From an uncultured bacterium (lineage in GTDB: Bacteria; Patescibacteriota; Minisyncoccia; Phycocordibacterales; UBA9973), in NCBI GenBank assembly GCA_937895515.1, contig CALAYS010000011.1, positions 1-64,000 of the forward strand: a stretch of DNA of 64,000 bases, given 5' to 3'. The position numbers and the translations under genes are program-made. The first letter of the stretch is position 1. Each line of letters opens with the position of its first letter. The notes under the pieces were generated by a model that saw only the letters and a program-made list of their open reading frames with translations, did no database searches and had not been told where the DNA came from. This document shows, piece after piece, positions 35,312 to 44,022 of this stretch.

Positions 35312-36370
35312 TTAACTAACAAAAACTAAAACTGCTCCAATAAGAGATGTAATAAAACCAATGATCCAAAAGCGCATTACGACTTTGGCTTTACCCCAGC
35401 CACGAGCTTCAAAATGATGATGCAGGGGCGCTACAATAAACACCTTTTTACCATGACGGAATTTTTTTGATAACAATTGAATTACAACAGAAAGAGATGT
35501 AATAAAAAGAGGAAAAACCAATATTGGCAAAAGCATTACAGTATCTGTAAAAAAAGCATAAATAGTTATCATGGTAGTCAAAGCCAGCATACCAGTCTCC
35601 CCCATATAAAACTTTGCAGGCATGATGTTGTACCATAAGAAAACCAAGATACTAGCTAATATAATCACAGCCAAAGCGGACAAATCATATTGGTGACGGA
35701 AATAAGTAATAACTGCGTATGCCCCAAATGAAGAAAGTAGCACCCCGCCAGAAAGACCATCAATACCATCAATGACACTACCAGAAAAAACGCTGTATAG
35801 AACCAAAATAAAAAATGGAACAAACAGCCAGCCCAAAGCAACATCACCATAAAGCGGAACATGGACAGTACTAACGCCTAATTTAATATAAAACCAAAGA
35901 CCCAAAAGTAAACCTAAAAATATAATTGAGATAGATTTTATTATTCTTAATTTTACAGGGTCAGTAGACCAGTAGCCTTTACCCCAAATTTGAATAGCAT
36001 CATCCAAAAACCCAATAAGTCCCGCAAAAACAAAAGCCCCAAGTGGTAGTAATGTTTGTGACCGTGAAAGAAAGTCTAAATATTGGAAAGCTTTTATGTT
36101 TGTAAATTTGGCTAAAATAAATAAAACTAAAATAGAAAGTCCAGTAATTGCAATTATCAAAGCCCCGCCAACCCGTGGAATACTGACTTCTTGGTCATTT
36201 GCGATTTTATGAAAATCAGCATTGGTGGTATTTAAAACACGACTATTTTGACGCCATAATTTATTGTCATAAATAAGTCTTATAAAACTGGGCGCAAATA
36301 AAAATCCTAAAAAAACGGCAATAACACCGGATGTAAGCAAGCTAGCAATGTAAAGCGCAGATTGTGACAT
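35312..36370 (-). CDS. mraY: phospho-N-acetylmuramoyl-pentapeptide transferase
   Basis: The 352-residue protein has ten predicted membrane helices and the MraY motifs: FLDDAIQIWGKG (Asp pair), SVIDGIDGLSGG (catalytic Asp), FYMGETGMLAL and APLHHHFEARGW. It transfers the muramyl-pentapeptide to undecaprenyl phosphate to make lipid I. The third motif reads MGETGM instead of the usual MGDxGS, a local variation. It begins right after the scpB gene and precedes ftsW, giving a cell-wall pair. Confidence 0.96.
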   Translation of the reverse strand: MSQSALYIASLLTSGVIAVFLGFLFAPSFIRLIYDNKLWRQNSRVLNTTNADFHKIANDQEVSIPRVGGALIIAITGLSILVLFILAKFTNIKAFQYLDFLSRSQTLLPLGAFVFAGLIGFLDDAIQIWGKGYWSTDPVKLRIIKSISIIFLGLLLGLWFYIKLGVSTVHVPLYGDVALGWLFVPFFILVLYSVFSGSVIDGIDGLSGGVLLSSFGAYAVITYFRHQYDLSALAVIILASILVFLWYNIMPAKFYMGETGMLALTTMITIYAFFTDTVMLLPILVFPLFITSLSVVIQLLSKKFRHGKKVFIVAPLHHHFEARGWGKAKVVMRFWIIGFITSLIGAVLVFVS

Positions 36371-36371
36371 T

Positions 36372-36917
36372 TTATTCTTCTATTTGTGCAATATTTTGCA
36401 GAGAGGTTGATAAATCATTATGAATTTTTTCATAATCAGGCATATCGGTAATATTGTTTAATCCTAAGAAACGCAATGTTTCAACTGTGGGAATATAAAT
36501 ATTGTCTCGGCCAACTTTGGCTGACCTGGCAATTAATCCACGACTAACCAAAACCCGGATCATATAGCTACTTTGAACACCCCGAATATAATCGATTTGG
36601 CTTTTTGTAGCACTACCTAAATAAAGAATGCAACAAAGTGTTTCAAGTGCAGGACGAGATAGTTCACCTTCGCGTTCTTTTATGTCGCGCTCGGTTATTA
36701 AATCTCGAGCTTGGCCTGATAGAACTAGTTGATAATTATTATCATGATTTAAAAGTACTAAAGATGAATTAGGTGTATTATAAAAAGAAGCAACTTCATC
36801 AAGAGCATTTTTTAAATCGTTTTGATTTTGTTTTGTTAGTAATTCTAAATCACTGATTTTTAAAGAATCAGATTCATAAAACAAAATAGCCATTACAAGG
36901 TTTGCTAATTCACTCAT
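36372..36917 (-). CDS. scpB: segregation and condensation protein B
   Basis: The 181-residue protein has two winged-helix domains typical of ScpB: LVMAILFYESDSLKISDL and SRPALETLCCILYLGSATKSQIDYIRGVQSSYMIRVLVSRGLI, followed by the GRDNIYIPTVETLRFLG region. It partners with SMC and ScpA in chromosome condensation. It lies between scpA and mraY on the same strand with short gaps. Confidence 0.94.
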   Translation of the reverse strand: MSELANLVMAILFYESDSLKISDLELLTKQNQNDLKNALDEVASFYNTPNSSLVLLNHDNNYQLVLSGQARDLITERDIKEREGELSRPALETLCCILYLGSATKSQIDYIRGVQSSYMIRVLVSRGLIARSAKVGRDNIYIPTVETLRFLGLNNITDMPDYEKIHNDLSTSLQNIAQIEE

Positions 36918-36921
36918 ACAA

Positions 36922-37683
36922 TTAAATATTAACTTCTACTTTATTCATTGGTTCACATATTATATCACCATAGTTAACACTTTGCTCGATATTCAATAAT
37001 CCCCCACGAGTTAGTTCTAATACTGCTAAAAAACTAATTATTACAGAAACCTTTTTTTCGCGATATTCCATACCTTCAAATTCAGCAAGCTGTGATAATT
37101 TGGAAAAAGAAACTGCTCCATTAATAGACTGCAATTTATTAGTGATTTTATGAATCATTTCTTCTAGATTCATAACCCGCATTACAGAGACTTTGGGTAA
37201 ATTAACCTTTTCTTCTGGAAGCTCGGATACTAAAACATTGGCTATTTCAAAAAGATTATCTTTATTTATGGATCCATGAGGCAAAAAAGAAATAGTACTA
37301 ATTGGTCTTTTTTTAGACAAACCAATATAAGGTGAAACCATATTTGCATTATATTTATTTGCCCCAGAGCGCAATGATTCCAATAAACGCAAACGCTCTT
37401 CGAGATTGTGCCCAGCAACATTCATTTCATCATCATTTGCTGTTCCATCATCAAGTAGCATTTTTGATTTCATGTAAACCAAAGTTGCAGCGATAGATAA
37501 AAATAGTGTTACATTGGGTAAATTATTACCCATGTTACCTTGGATATAATTTATATATTCATCAGTAACATTTGATAAAGAGATGTCGCTAATATGCATC
37601 TTCTTTTTTTCAATCAAAGATAGCAGGACATCAAGTGGACCTTCAAATTTATCAGTTTTAACTTGATAAATAGATTCATCCAT
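36922..37683 (-). CDS. scpA: segregation and condensation protein A
   Basis: The 253-residue protein begins with YQVKTDKFEGPLDVLLSLIEKKKMHISDI, the N-terminal ScpA signature that binds SMC, and continues with FLSIAATLVYMKSKMLL and a C-terminal winged helix (VSVIISFLAVLELTRGGLLN). An upstream in-frame TTG would run into the AspRS gene, so the ATG at 37683 is chosen. It forms an operon with scpB. Confidence 0.94.
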   Translation of the reverse strand: MDESIYQVKTDKFEGPLDVLLSLIEKKKMHISDISLSNVTDEYINYIQGNMGNNLPNVTLFLSIAATLVYMKSKMLLDDGTANDDEMNVAGHNLEERLRLLESLRSGANKYNANMVSPYIGLSKKRPISTISFLPHGSINKDNLFEIANVLVSELPEEKVNLPKVSVMRVMNLEEMIHKITNKLQSINGAVSFSKLSQLAEFEGMEYREKKVSVIISFLAVLELTRGGLLNIEQSVNYGDIICEPMNKVEVNI

Positions 37684-37684
37684 A

Positions 37685-39019
37685 TTATTCAGATAATCTT
37701 TTATCAATACGATTAATATCTCTAGGGAAAAGTGTAGCTTCTTTAACGTTATCAATTCCTAAAAACTTTTGAGTTAGTCTTTCAAGACCCATACCAGTTC
37801 CACCATGGGGCGGTAAACCGTATTTAAAAGCTTGTAGGTAGAAATCAAATTTTTCTGGATTAAGTCCTTTACTTTTTATCTTTTCAACTAACATGTCATA
37901 ATCATGAACACGTTGAGACCCAGATACAATTTCAACTCCACGGAATAATAAATCAAAACTTAGAGTATTACCGGCATCGGTAAAATCTTCCATTGTATAA
38001 AATGGTCTTTTGGAAACTGGATAATGTGTTATAAAAATAAAATCACTATTTAGATTTTTTGCAGAATATTCACAAAGCCATCTTTCGTCTTCTGGTTCTA
38101 AATCAGGTTCTCCGATTATATCTTTATTTGTTTTTTCTTTTATTAATTCTTGTGCTTCACGTAATTTCATTACAGGAAAAGCATCGGGAGTCAAAGGTAA
38201 TGTTATATTAAATAAATTTAATTCTTTTTGACATTTTTGATCTACACTTTTAACTATAAATTTAATAGTATTCTGCATCATTTCCATAACATCAGTATGA
38301 TCTTTAACAAAACCCATTTCAAAATCCAACATAGAAAGTTCATTCAAATGCCGACTAGTAGCGTGTTTTTCAGCACGAAATTGTGGACCAGCAGTATAGA
38401 CTCTTTCAAATACACCAACCATCATCTGTTTATACAACTGAGGACTAGTTGATAAAAAGGCTGGTTTATCATACAAATATTCAACTTTAAAAACCCCAGC
38501 TCCGCCTTCTGCATCATCACCAACTATTTTAGGTGCTTGGAATTCTGTAAAGTCTTGCGAATTTAAATATTCTCTGTAAGCAGAAAGAATAACATGCTGA
38601 ACTTTAAAAATTGCATTCTCTCTTTGACGACGAAGTGTCAGCGGACGGTAATCAAGTAAAGTGTCTAAATTAAGTTCAGCATCGTTTGAAAATGGTAATT
38701 CTTTAGCTTGTGAAAGAACTTCAATATCTGTTACTTCCAATTCTACATCACCGCCAACAATATTAGGGTTAACATTTTTCTCTGGTCTTTTGTTCACAAT
38801 TCCAGTTACCTTTAATACCCATTCTGGACGGATGTCTTTAGCAATTTCAAGGGCCTCGGTATGGTTAGGCAAAACTACACATTGCAAAATTCCAGACATG
38901 TCCCGCAAGTCAAAAAAGACCATTTTACCTTGGTCCCGACGGATATTAACCCAGCCAGCCATAACCACAGTATTGCCAACATTTTCACTAATATTCTTTA
39001 CTAAAATTCTTCCTTTCAT
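37685..39019 (-). CDS. aspS: aspartyl-tRNA synthetase, archaeal/non-discriminating type
   Basis: The 444-residue protein has the N-terminal OB-fold anticodon domain (VVMAGWVNIRRDQGKMVFFDLRD) and class II motifs: motif 2 region FRAEKHATSRHLNELSMLDFEMGFV, motif 3 GTGMGLERLTQKFLG. The short length and the absence of the GAD insertion domain mark the archaeal-type enzyme, often able to charge both tRNA(Asp) and tRNA(Asn); with GatB present the latter would be amidated. Start: an upstream GTG adds 14 poorly matched residues; I took the ATG at 39019. The -10 box TACTAT lies 8 bases upstream. Confidence 0.93.
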   Translation of the reverse strand: MKGRILVKNISENVGNTVVMAGWVNIRRDQGKMVFFDLRDMSGILQCVVLPNHTEALEIAKDIRPEWVLKVTGIVNKRPEKNVNPNIVGGDVELEVTDIEVLSQAKELPFSNDAELNLDTLLDYRPLTLRRQRENAIFKVQHVILSAYREYLNSQDFTEFQAPKIVGDDAEGGAGVFKVEYLYDKPAFLSTSPQLYKQMMVGVFERVYTAGPQFRAEKHATSRHLNELSMLDFEMGFVKDHTDVMEMMQNTIKFIVKSVDQKCQKELNLFNITLPLTPDAFPVMKLREAQELIKEKTNKDIIGEPDLEPEDERWLCEYSAKNLNSDFIFITHYPVSKRPFYTMEDFTDAGNTLSFDLLFRGVEIVSGSQRVHDYDMLVEKIKSKGLNPEKFDFYLQAFKYGLPPHGGTGMGLERLTQKFLGIDNVKEATLFPRDINRIDKRLSE

Positions 39020-39088
39020 ATAAGGATATAGTAGCACAAAACCCGTTAGAAGTTTAGTCACACCCCACCCTCTACGCTACGCTGTCTC

Positions 39089-39109
39089 CCTCACCTTATC
39101 AAGTGAGGG
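39089..39109. other. GC-rich hairpin in spacer
   Basis: CCCTCAC / GTGAGGG stem (about 39088-39094 and 39103-39109) with an 8-base loop, inside a GC-richer stretch (39060-39117) that does not look like the local DNA. Possibly a dispersed repeat fragment; no second copy was seen in the window. Confidence 0.35.
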
Positions 39110-39119
39110 CGATAACGAA

Positions 39120-39148
39120 AAACCTCTTGAATTAATCAAGAGGTTTAG
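39120..39148 (-). terminator. intrinsic terminator
   Basis: AAACCTCTTGA / TCAAGAGGTTT stem (39120-39130 with 39136-39146). On the minus strand it directly follows the 86-residue gene. Confidence 0.8.
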
Positions 39149-39151
39149 AAT

Positions 39152-39412
39152 CTAATGCATTGATTCTTGGAAAGCTTCGTACATTTTTGAAAGTGGAATT
39201 ATGATAGCGTACAGTGGGTATATAACAATACAAGATAAATAAAATAGTAGTGGGTCACGGTCTTTAAGAGACAGGTTCACCTTTTGTAGCCACATAAACA
39301 ATAATTGCATTGGTAAATAAATTACCGCAAAAACTATTAAAAAGACTCTGCGTCCTTGCGGGAAAAGTAAAAGGAAAAAACAAACTATTGCAATAATTAC
39401 CCAAGTTGACAT
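39152..39412 (-). CDS. small three-helix membrane protein
   Basis: The 86-residue product has hydrophobic segments near 3-15, 20-42 and 52-76, a short basic link (PQGRR) and a Lys-rich loop (KVNLSLKDRDP). It ends in KMYEAFQESMH. No family is recognised. It is a single gene with TATAAT 6 bases before the ATG and its own terminator. Confidence 0.65.
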   Translation of the reverse strand: MSTWVIIAIVCFFLLLFPQGRRVFLIVFAVIYLPMQLLFMWLQKVNLSLKDRDPLLFYLSCIVIYPLYAIIIPLSKMYEAFQESMH

Positions 39413-39418
39413 ATGTGT

Positions 39419-39424
39419 ATTATA
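39419..39424 (-). promoter_or_regulatory. -10 box, leaderless spacing
   Basis: TGGTATAAT on the minus strand, hexamer exactly 6 bases before the ATG at 39412. Confidence 0.6.
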
Positions 39425-39456
39425 CCATAGATTAATTTAAAATAATTTCTGGCCTA

Positions 39457-39960
39457 TTATTTGTCTTTTATTAATAATACTTCTTTTATAGAATCCATTG
39501 TTCTACTAAACGAAGAAATAAAATCTTGCGGTTTTTCTTTATACCAATTTTCTAGATCTTCTAGACTAATCCATTTGACTTCCGAAACCTCTTCTTCTTG
39601 TATTTTTGGAATAAATTCTTCTGAATCTATAATTACGTAATATATAGAAGTAAACCTTGTTGAGTTTAGAGTTTCTAAAAAAATCTTTTTTAGAAATATT
39701 GGTTTTATATTATATAACCCTATTTCTTCTTCCGCTTCTTTTACAACAGTAGAATCATAATCATAACCTTCATCAACATGACCAGCTACAGATGGACCCC
39801 AGAGACCATTTTTATTTTTAGATCTTCTAGCGATAAGAATTTCTTTATTCTCATTAAAAACATTAAGCCTAATTATGCGCCGAATATCTTGAGGAGTGGT
39901 TTCGCTTCTTTCTTTATAACAAATTATTTCATCTTGCTCATTTACAATTGGAATTTTCAT
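39457..39960 (-). CDS. Nudix hydrolase
   Basis: The 167-residue protein has the Nudix box GHVDEGYDYDSTVVKEAEEEIGL (with KEAEEEIG as the metal-binding REUXEEXG core), preceded by ENKEILIARRSKNKNGLWGPSVAG. It would hydrolyse a nucleoside diphosphate linked to another group; the substrate is not known. The upstream frame could start 9 codons earlier with a non-ATG codon, within the upstream gene; I took the ATG at 39960. It is last in a four-gene Nudix / alpha-beta hydrolase operon. Confidence 0.88.
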   Translation of the reverse strand: MKIPIVNEQDEIICYKERSETTPQDIRRIIRLNVFNENKEILIARRSKNKNGLWGPSVAGHVDEGYDYDSTVVKEAEEEIGLYNIKPIFLKKIFLETLNSTRFTSIYYVIIDSEEFIPKIQEEEVSEVKWISLEDLENWYKEKPQDFISSFSRTMDSIKEVLLIKDK

Positions 39961-39968
39961 ATTAATTA

Positions 39969-40751
39969 TTATAGTTTTTTTAACCAACTATCCAATACCT
40001 TACCCATTTCACTTATGTGGGTTTGTTCTTTAAAAGTATGAGGTGCTCCTAAAATAAGATGCAATTTCTTAGGCGTAGATTCCGGAATAGCATCTAGTAA
40101 AACTTTCTGAACTTCTTCCGGACAAGCATCATCTTTATTACCAACTATTATTAGAATTGGACAAATTATATTACCTGCTTTTGGAATTAAATCGTGATTT
40201 AATCTTTCCTCCATATGAGACCAAGGTAATCTTTTGACGAAGCCCGGCTTTGATACACTAACGCGACTAACCCAACCAGTTTCTTTCCACTCTTTTAATT
40301 TTTCTGGTTCAAATTTTTCTTTTGTTTCAAAACTTAGTTTTCCAGAGACAGATCCAGCATAAGAAAATACAGCTTTAACTTCTTTTGGAAATTCTTCGGC
40401 ATATCTAACAACCGAATAACCACCCATGCTTTGCCCAGCTAATACAAAAGGTTCTTTATACCATTCTTGATTTTTAGACCAAGTAATTACGTCTACTAAA
40501 TCTTCATAGTGTTTTTGCATTGTAGCATCCTCATATTTGCCACCTGATTCACCAACAGAGTTTGTAGTATCAAAATTTATAACAGTATAATTATTATTAT
40601 AAAAAGTATTCGCAACTTCTTGCATACTAGGCTGCTCCTTATAACTACCTAATCCATGTTGAATAAATACTAAGCCAATAGAATTATCCGGAATTAACAA
40701 ATTCCCTATTATCTCTAAATCATACCTATTTTTAATAGAAAATTTATTCAT
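39969..40751 (-). CDS. alpha/beta hydrolase, first of two in the cluster
   Basis: The 260-residue protein has an alpha/beta-hydrolase fold: GLVFIQHGLGSYKEQPS (oxyanion region), the nucleophile elbow LAGQSMGGYSVVRY (Ser), a CPEEV / DACPEE acid-residue region (ICPILIIVGNKDDACP) and the His in LILGAPHTFKEQ. It resembles peptidases and esterases of the S9 or serine aminopeptidase type. The substrate is unknown. It lies between two Nudix genes in a co-directional operon. Confidence 0.87.
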   Translation of the reverse strand: MNKFSIKNRYDLEIIGNLLIPDNSIGLVFIQHGLGSYKEQPSMQEVANTFYNNNYTVINFDTTNSVGESGGKYEDATMQKHYEDLVDVITWSKNQEWYKEPFVLAGQSMGGYSVVRYAEEFPKEVKAVFSYAGSVSGKLSFETKEKFEPEKLKEWKETGWVSRVSVSKPGFVKRLPWSHMEERLNHDLIPKAGNIICPILIIVGNKDDACPEEVQKVLLDAIPESTPKKLHLILGAPHTFKEQTHISEMGKVLDSWLKKL

Positions 40752-40754
40752 AAA

Positions 40755-41315
40755 TTATTTTAAAAGTGTATATTTTGCTTTTTTAAAAAGATTTAACATT
40801 TCATCGCTATATATAAAAGATAAAAATTTATCCTTATCTTTATCTGACAATTTTGATAAGTTATCAATTGCCCAAGTCTCAAAACCTTCAGAACTTCCCG
40901 CTTCAATTTTTAAATCACTAATTGAGTCAGTATACAAATAACCATATTGGCAACGAATGACATTATTAGTTAAATTTTTTACGCTATCAACACTTTTTCT
41001 ATGAACTTTACCTAAAAAGATAAGATTATTTAAATCAATATCTATACCTGTTTCTTCTTTACATTCTTTAATTGCAGTTGCTTCATAAGACATTCCTGGT
41101 TCTACATGACCACCAACAGTAGCATCTAATTTATCTGCATTTGTATCTTTATTTTTACCCCTATGTTGTAACACAATTTCACCATTTGGTGTTATAAACC
41201 AAATGTGTATTTCACGATGAAGAAGACCTTCTTGATGAATTTTTAACCTAGTTTCAAGGCCAATAACATTATCATTTTCGTCTATAACTTCTAACATTTC
41301 TAAAGGATTACTCAT
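40755..41315 (-). CDS. Nudix hydrolase, isopentenyl-diphosphate-isomerase-like subfamily
   Basis: The 186-residue protein begins with EMLEVIDENDNVIGLETRLKIHQEGLLHREIHIWFI, as in YfcD/IDI-type Nudix proteins. It contains the Nudix box GGHVEPGMSYEATAIKECKEETGI. Most of this subfamily's substrates are unknown, although true IPP isomerases share the same N-terminal His and Glu features. It starts 4 bases after the next gene and belongs to the same operon. Confidence 0.86.
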   Translation of the reverse strand: MSNPLEMLEVIDENDNVIGLETRLKIHQEGLLHREIHIWFITPNGEIVLQHRGKNKDTNADKLDATVGGHVEPGMSYEATAIKECKEETGIDIDLNNLIFLGKVHRKSVDSVKNLTNNVIRCQYGYLYTDSISDLKIEAGSSEGFETWAIDNLSKLSDKDKDKFLSFIYSDEMLNLFKKAKYTLLK

Positions 41316-41319
41316 AAAT

Positions 41320-41886
41320 TTATTTTATACACTCATCTAATAATTCTGAGAATTCTATTGTACCCATGTCGCTATAACAAAAATGACCATAGTCTTTAAA
41401 ATCTACAATTTTTAAATTGTTAATTTTTTCTTTAAGAATAGAGACACTGTCTTGGACTTCGCTCATATCATTTGTTGAACTAAAAATTGTAATACCTTTT
41501 GTTTTACTAACAATATTTGCGTCAATAGTAAAATCAAACATTCCAGTATCTAAAAATTTATCTGGATCTATCCATGGTGCAACTAAAACAACTTTGCCAA
41601 CATGTACATCATTTTCACTTAGGTATTTAACAATATATCCCCCACCACATGAATGACCAATAAGAGTTGTATCCTCATTTATTGGAAATCTTTCAAACAT
41701 TTCTTTCCAAGCATTATATTCTGGATTATAAGGTACTGGCATTTCCGGAGTTTGGGCCACAATATCTTTTAATAAAAGTTGTTTTTGAATCCAGGGAATC
41801 CAATGACAATTTGAAGACGCTGGACGATTAATATCATAATATTCTTCCCTGCTTGGCATCCCATGAATTATTATTGCTGTTTTCAT
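41320..41886 (-). CDS. RBBP9/YdeN-like alpha/beta hydrolase
   Basis: The 188-residue protein is a compact alpha/beta hydrolase: AIIIHGMPSREEY near the N-terminus, TLIGHSCGGGYIVKYL nucleophile elbow (Ser), FSSTNDMSEVQ (acidic residue) and DFKDYGHFCYSDMG (His). Such small serine hydrolases have poorly known roles. It is the first gene of the four-gene operon (alpha/beta hydrolase, Nudix, alpha/beta hydrolase, Nudix), with TATAAT 6 bases before its ATG. Confidence 0.87.
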   Translation of the reverse strand: MKTAIIIHGMPSREEYYDINRPASSNCHWIPWIQKQLLLKDIVAQTPEMPVPYNPEYNAWKEMFERFPINEDTTLIGHSCGGGYIVKYLSENDVHVGKVVLVAPWIDPDKFLDTGMFDFTIDANIVSKTKGITIFSSTNDMSEVQDSVSILKEKINNLKIVDFKDYGHFCYSDMGTIEFSELLDECIK

Positions 41887-41892
41887 AATTTT

Positions 41893-41898
41893 ATTATA
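41893..41898 (-). promoter_or_regulatory. -10 box of Nudix/hydrolase operon, leaderless spacing
   Basis: GTGGTATAAT on the minus strand, hexamer exactly 6 bases before the ATG at 41886. Confidence 0.6.
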
Positions 41899-41905
41899 CC
41901 ACTTT

Positions 41906-43672
41906 TTATTCTTCTATAAATCCGCCGGTTTGGTGATTCCAAAGTTCGGCATAGATTCCGCCTTTATTTAATAATTCAGCATGTGTACCATCTTCGGCAA
42001 TACCACCATCTTCTAGCACAATTATTCTATCCATTTTTTGAATAGTTGATAAACGGTGCGCAATAACAATTGTAGTTTTACCTTTCATAAGTTCTATAAA
42101 GGCTTTTTGGATATAATCTTCACTAACACTATCTAGTGAGCTTGTGGCTTCGTCCAGTACTAATACTGGTGAATTTTTAAGCATAGCGCGCGCTATAGCT
42201 ACCCGTTGGCGTTCACCACCGGAGAGTTTAACCCCGCGTTCCCCAACTAAAGTATCGTAACCATTAGGAAGTTTTACAATAAAATCATGTGCATAGGCCT
42301 TCTTAGCTACTGCTATAATTTCTTCATCTGTAGCAGTTGGGTTACTATATGCAATGTTTTCTTTAATTGTTCTATGGAAAAGCATTGGGTCTTGCGGTAC
42401 ATATGACACTACTGATCGTAAATCATCCTGCAAAACATTTTTAATATTTTGCCCATCAATTATAATTTCCCCATTTGTTGTATCAGTAAAACGCAGTAAT
42501 AGTTTTGTAATTGTTGATTTACCAGCACCGGAATGCCCCACAAGCCCAACGTGGCTTCCAGATGTAATTTTTAAATTCAAATTTTCAATTACAGGATTAC
42601 CATTTTGATAAGCAAAACTAACATTTTTAAATTCTATATTCCCGTCATTCATTTTTAATTCTTCGGGATTCTCTGGGTCTAGTATGTCTGGAGTTAAGTC
42701 AAAAATATCAACCATTTCTTTCATATCAGTTAAGGCTTTAGCGACTTGGGTCATAGCTCGGCCAAGGTTCCACAAAATATCAAAAAGATTGAATAAATAC
42801 GCTTGCAAAAGTACAATCATACCTATTGTGATAGTTCCGTTATACCACATTTTTATAGCAATAAATAAAATAAGAATCTGTAATAACCCCATCATTACTG
42901 CTTGAAAAATACTTTGATAGTTTCCTAAATTCCAACTCTTTTTTCTTTTGTCTGCTTCGGATTGAGTAATATCACCAAATTCTATTTTTTCTAATTTTAA
43001 ATTAGTGAATATTTTTATATTTAGAATATTCATTACCGCATCAGACAATCGTGCTGTTGTACTTGAATCAGATTCAGATTCAATTAAATCAAGTTGTATT
43101 TTCTTTTTTATAAATCTAGTTGTTATAAAAATATAAATAAATGCCCAGATTAAAAATATCCATGCCAGTTTTGGTGCTTTGATAAACAGGACAACTAAAA
43201 TACCTAATATTGTTATAAGAGAAAAGTATATTTGATAACTAACAGCGTCAAAAAAAGTTACAAAAGAATGTGTAAATCTTTTTGTTTTAGCAATCAAGCT
43301 ACCAGAAAAATTATCAGAAAAGAAAGTATATGAATGATTTAATAATTTTGCAAAAGATAAATCATAAAGTCTTTTCATCATTCTGGTTTCAAAAAATGTT
43401 TCAGCAAAACCAGCACTTCTAAAACCTAAAATATAAATTGGGATGACGATACAAATAAGCCCTAATATATGTAAAGATTGTTTTAAAATTAGGCCTCTTG
43501 GTAATCCAGATGACATAACATCTATAATTTCTTTATATAAATAAGGTTTGATTATGGAATCACCAATTATACCAATAGCATAAGCTACAAAAATCAACGA
43601 TAAAGAAACCCAATGTTTTTTCATTTGGGGCCATAGGTAAAACAATATTCGTTTAAAATTTATATCTTTCAT
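41906..43672 (-). CDS. ABC transporter, fused permease and ATPase (MdlB/MsbA-like)
   Basis: The 588-residue protein has six membrane helices (about 15-330) and a nucleotide-binding domain: GHSGAGKSTITKLLLRF (Walker A), LSGGERQRVAIARAML (signature) and VLVLDEATSSLD (Walker B). It works as a dimeric exporter; lipid, drug or peptide substrates are all possible. There is no partner ABC half-transporter beside it, so a homodimer is likely. The next gene upstream on its strand is the TrpR-like repressor, separated by the fifth REP-like palindrome. Confidence 0.93.
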   Translation of the reverse strand: MKDINFKRILFYLWPQMKKHWVSLSLIFVAYAIGIIGDSIIKPYLYKEIIDVMSSGLPRGLILKQSLHILGLICIVIPIYILGFRSAGFAETFFETRMMKRLYDLSFAKLLNHSYTFFSDNFSGSLIAKTKRFTHSFVTFFDAVSYQIYFSLITILGILVVLFIKAPKLAWIFLIWAFIYIFITTRFIKKKIQLDLIESESDSSTTARLSDAVMNILNIKIFTNLKLEKIEFGDITQSEADKRKKSWNLGNYQSIFQAVMMGLLQILILFIAIKMWYNGTITIGMIVLLQAYLFNLFDILWNLGRAMTQVAKALTDMKEMVDIFDLTPDILDPENPEELKMNDGNIEFKNVSFAYQNGNPVIENLNLKITSGSHVGLVGHSGAGKSTITKLLLRFTDTTNGEIIIDGQNIKNVLQDDLRSVVSYVPQDPMLFHRTIKENIAYSNPTATDEEIIAVAKKAYAHDFIVKLPNGYDTLVGERGVKLSGGERQRVAIARAMLKNSPVLVLDEATSSLDSVSEDYIQKAFIELMKGKTTIVIAHRLSTIQKMDRIIVLEDGGIAEDGTHAELLNKGGIYAELWNHQTGGFIEE

Positions 43673-43710
43673 AGTATAAATATATCCTACTATATAATAG
43701 GACTTTGTCT

Positions 43711-43733
43711 ACTTGGAGGTCGGACCTCCAAGT
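43711..43733. repeat. REP-like palindrome, copy 5 (intergenic, away from RAYT)
   Basis: A 23-base perfect palindrome with the same arms as the RAYT copies, 2 bases after the stop of the TrpR-like gene. It shows that the palindrome family is mobile beyond the RAYT locus and may also act as a 3' mRNA hairpin here. Confidence 0.9.
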
Positions 43734-43735
43734 GA

Positions 43736-44017
43736 TTATTTTGCTCCGAATTTAGTGATGGCTTTACGGAAACCACCTTTTTTATCAGCTAGTTCTTTGG
43801 CTCCCCTTGTAACTGTGGCAACACCCACACCAAGACGCTCGGCAATTTCACGCTGAGGAATACCAGATTCAAGCATTTTAACTATTTGCCAGCGACGAGC
43901 TATTTCTTCGTATTCACCAATAGTTAATAGATCATCTAAAAATTCGTTTAAGAGTGTCCCCCCGGATCCGGCAACTTTGCGGATAATTGTGTTTACTTCT
44001 TTTTTGTATTCATTCAT
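43736..44017 (-). CDS. TrpR/YerC-family repressor-like protein
   Basis: The 93-residue protein has the TrpR fold: EFLDDLLTIGEYEEIARRWQIVKMLESGIPQREIAERLGVGVATVTRGAKEL, where the recognition helix VGVATVTRGAKEL is close to that of true TrpR (GIATITRGSN). The length and helix content fit the family. It starts 5 bases after the trpS stop and is almost certainly read with it. A tryptophan-sensing or trpS-autoregulating role is inferred. No trp biosynthesis genes are in the window. The effector residues are not verified. Confidence 0.85.
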   Translation of the reverse strand: MNEYKKEVNTIIRKVAGSGGTLLNEFLDDLLTIGEYEEIARRWQIVKMLESGIPQREIAERLGVGVATVTRGAKELADKKGGFRKAITKFGAK

Positions 44018-44022
44018 ATTTG

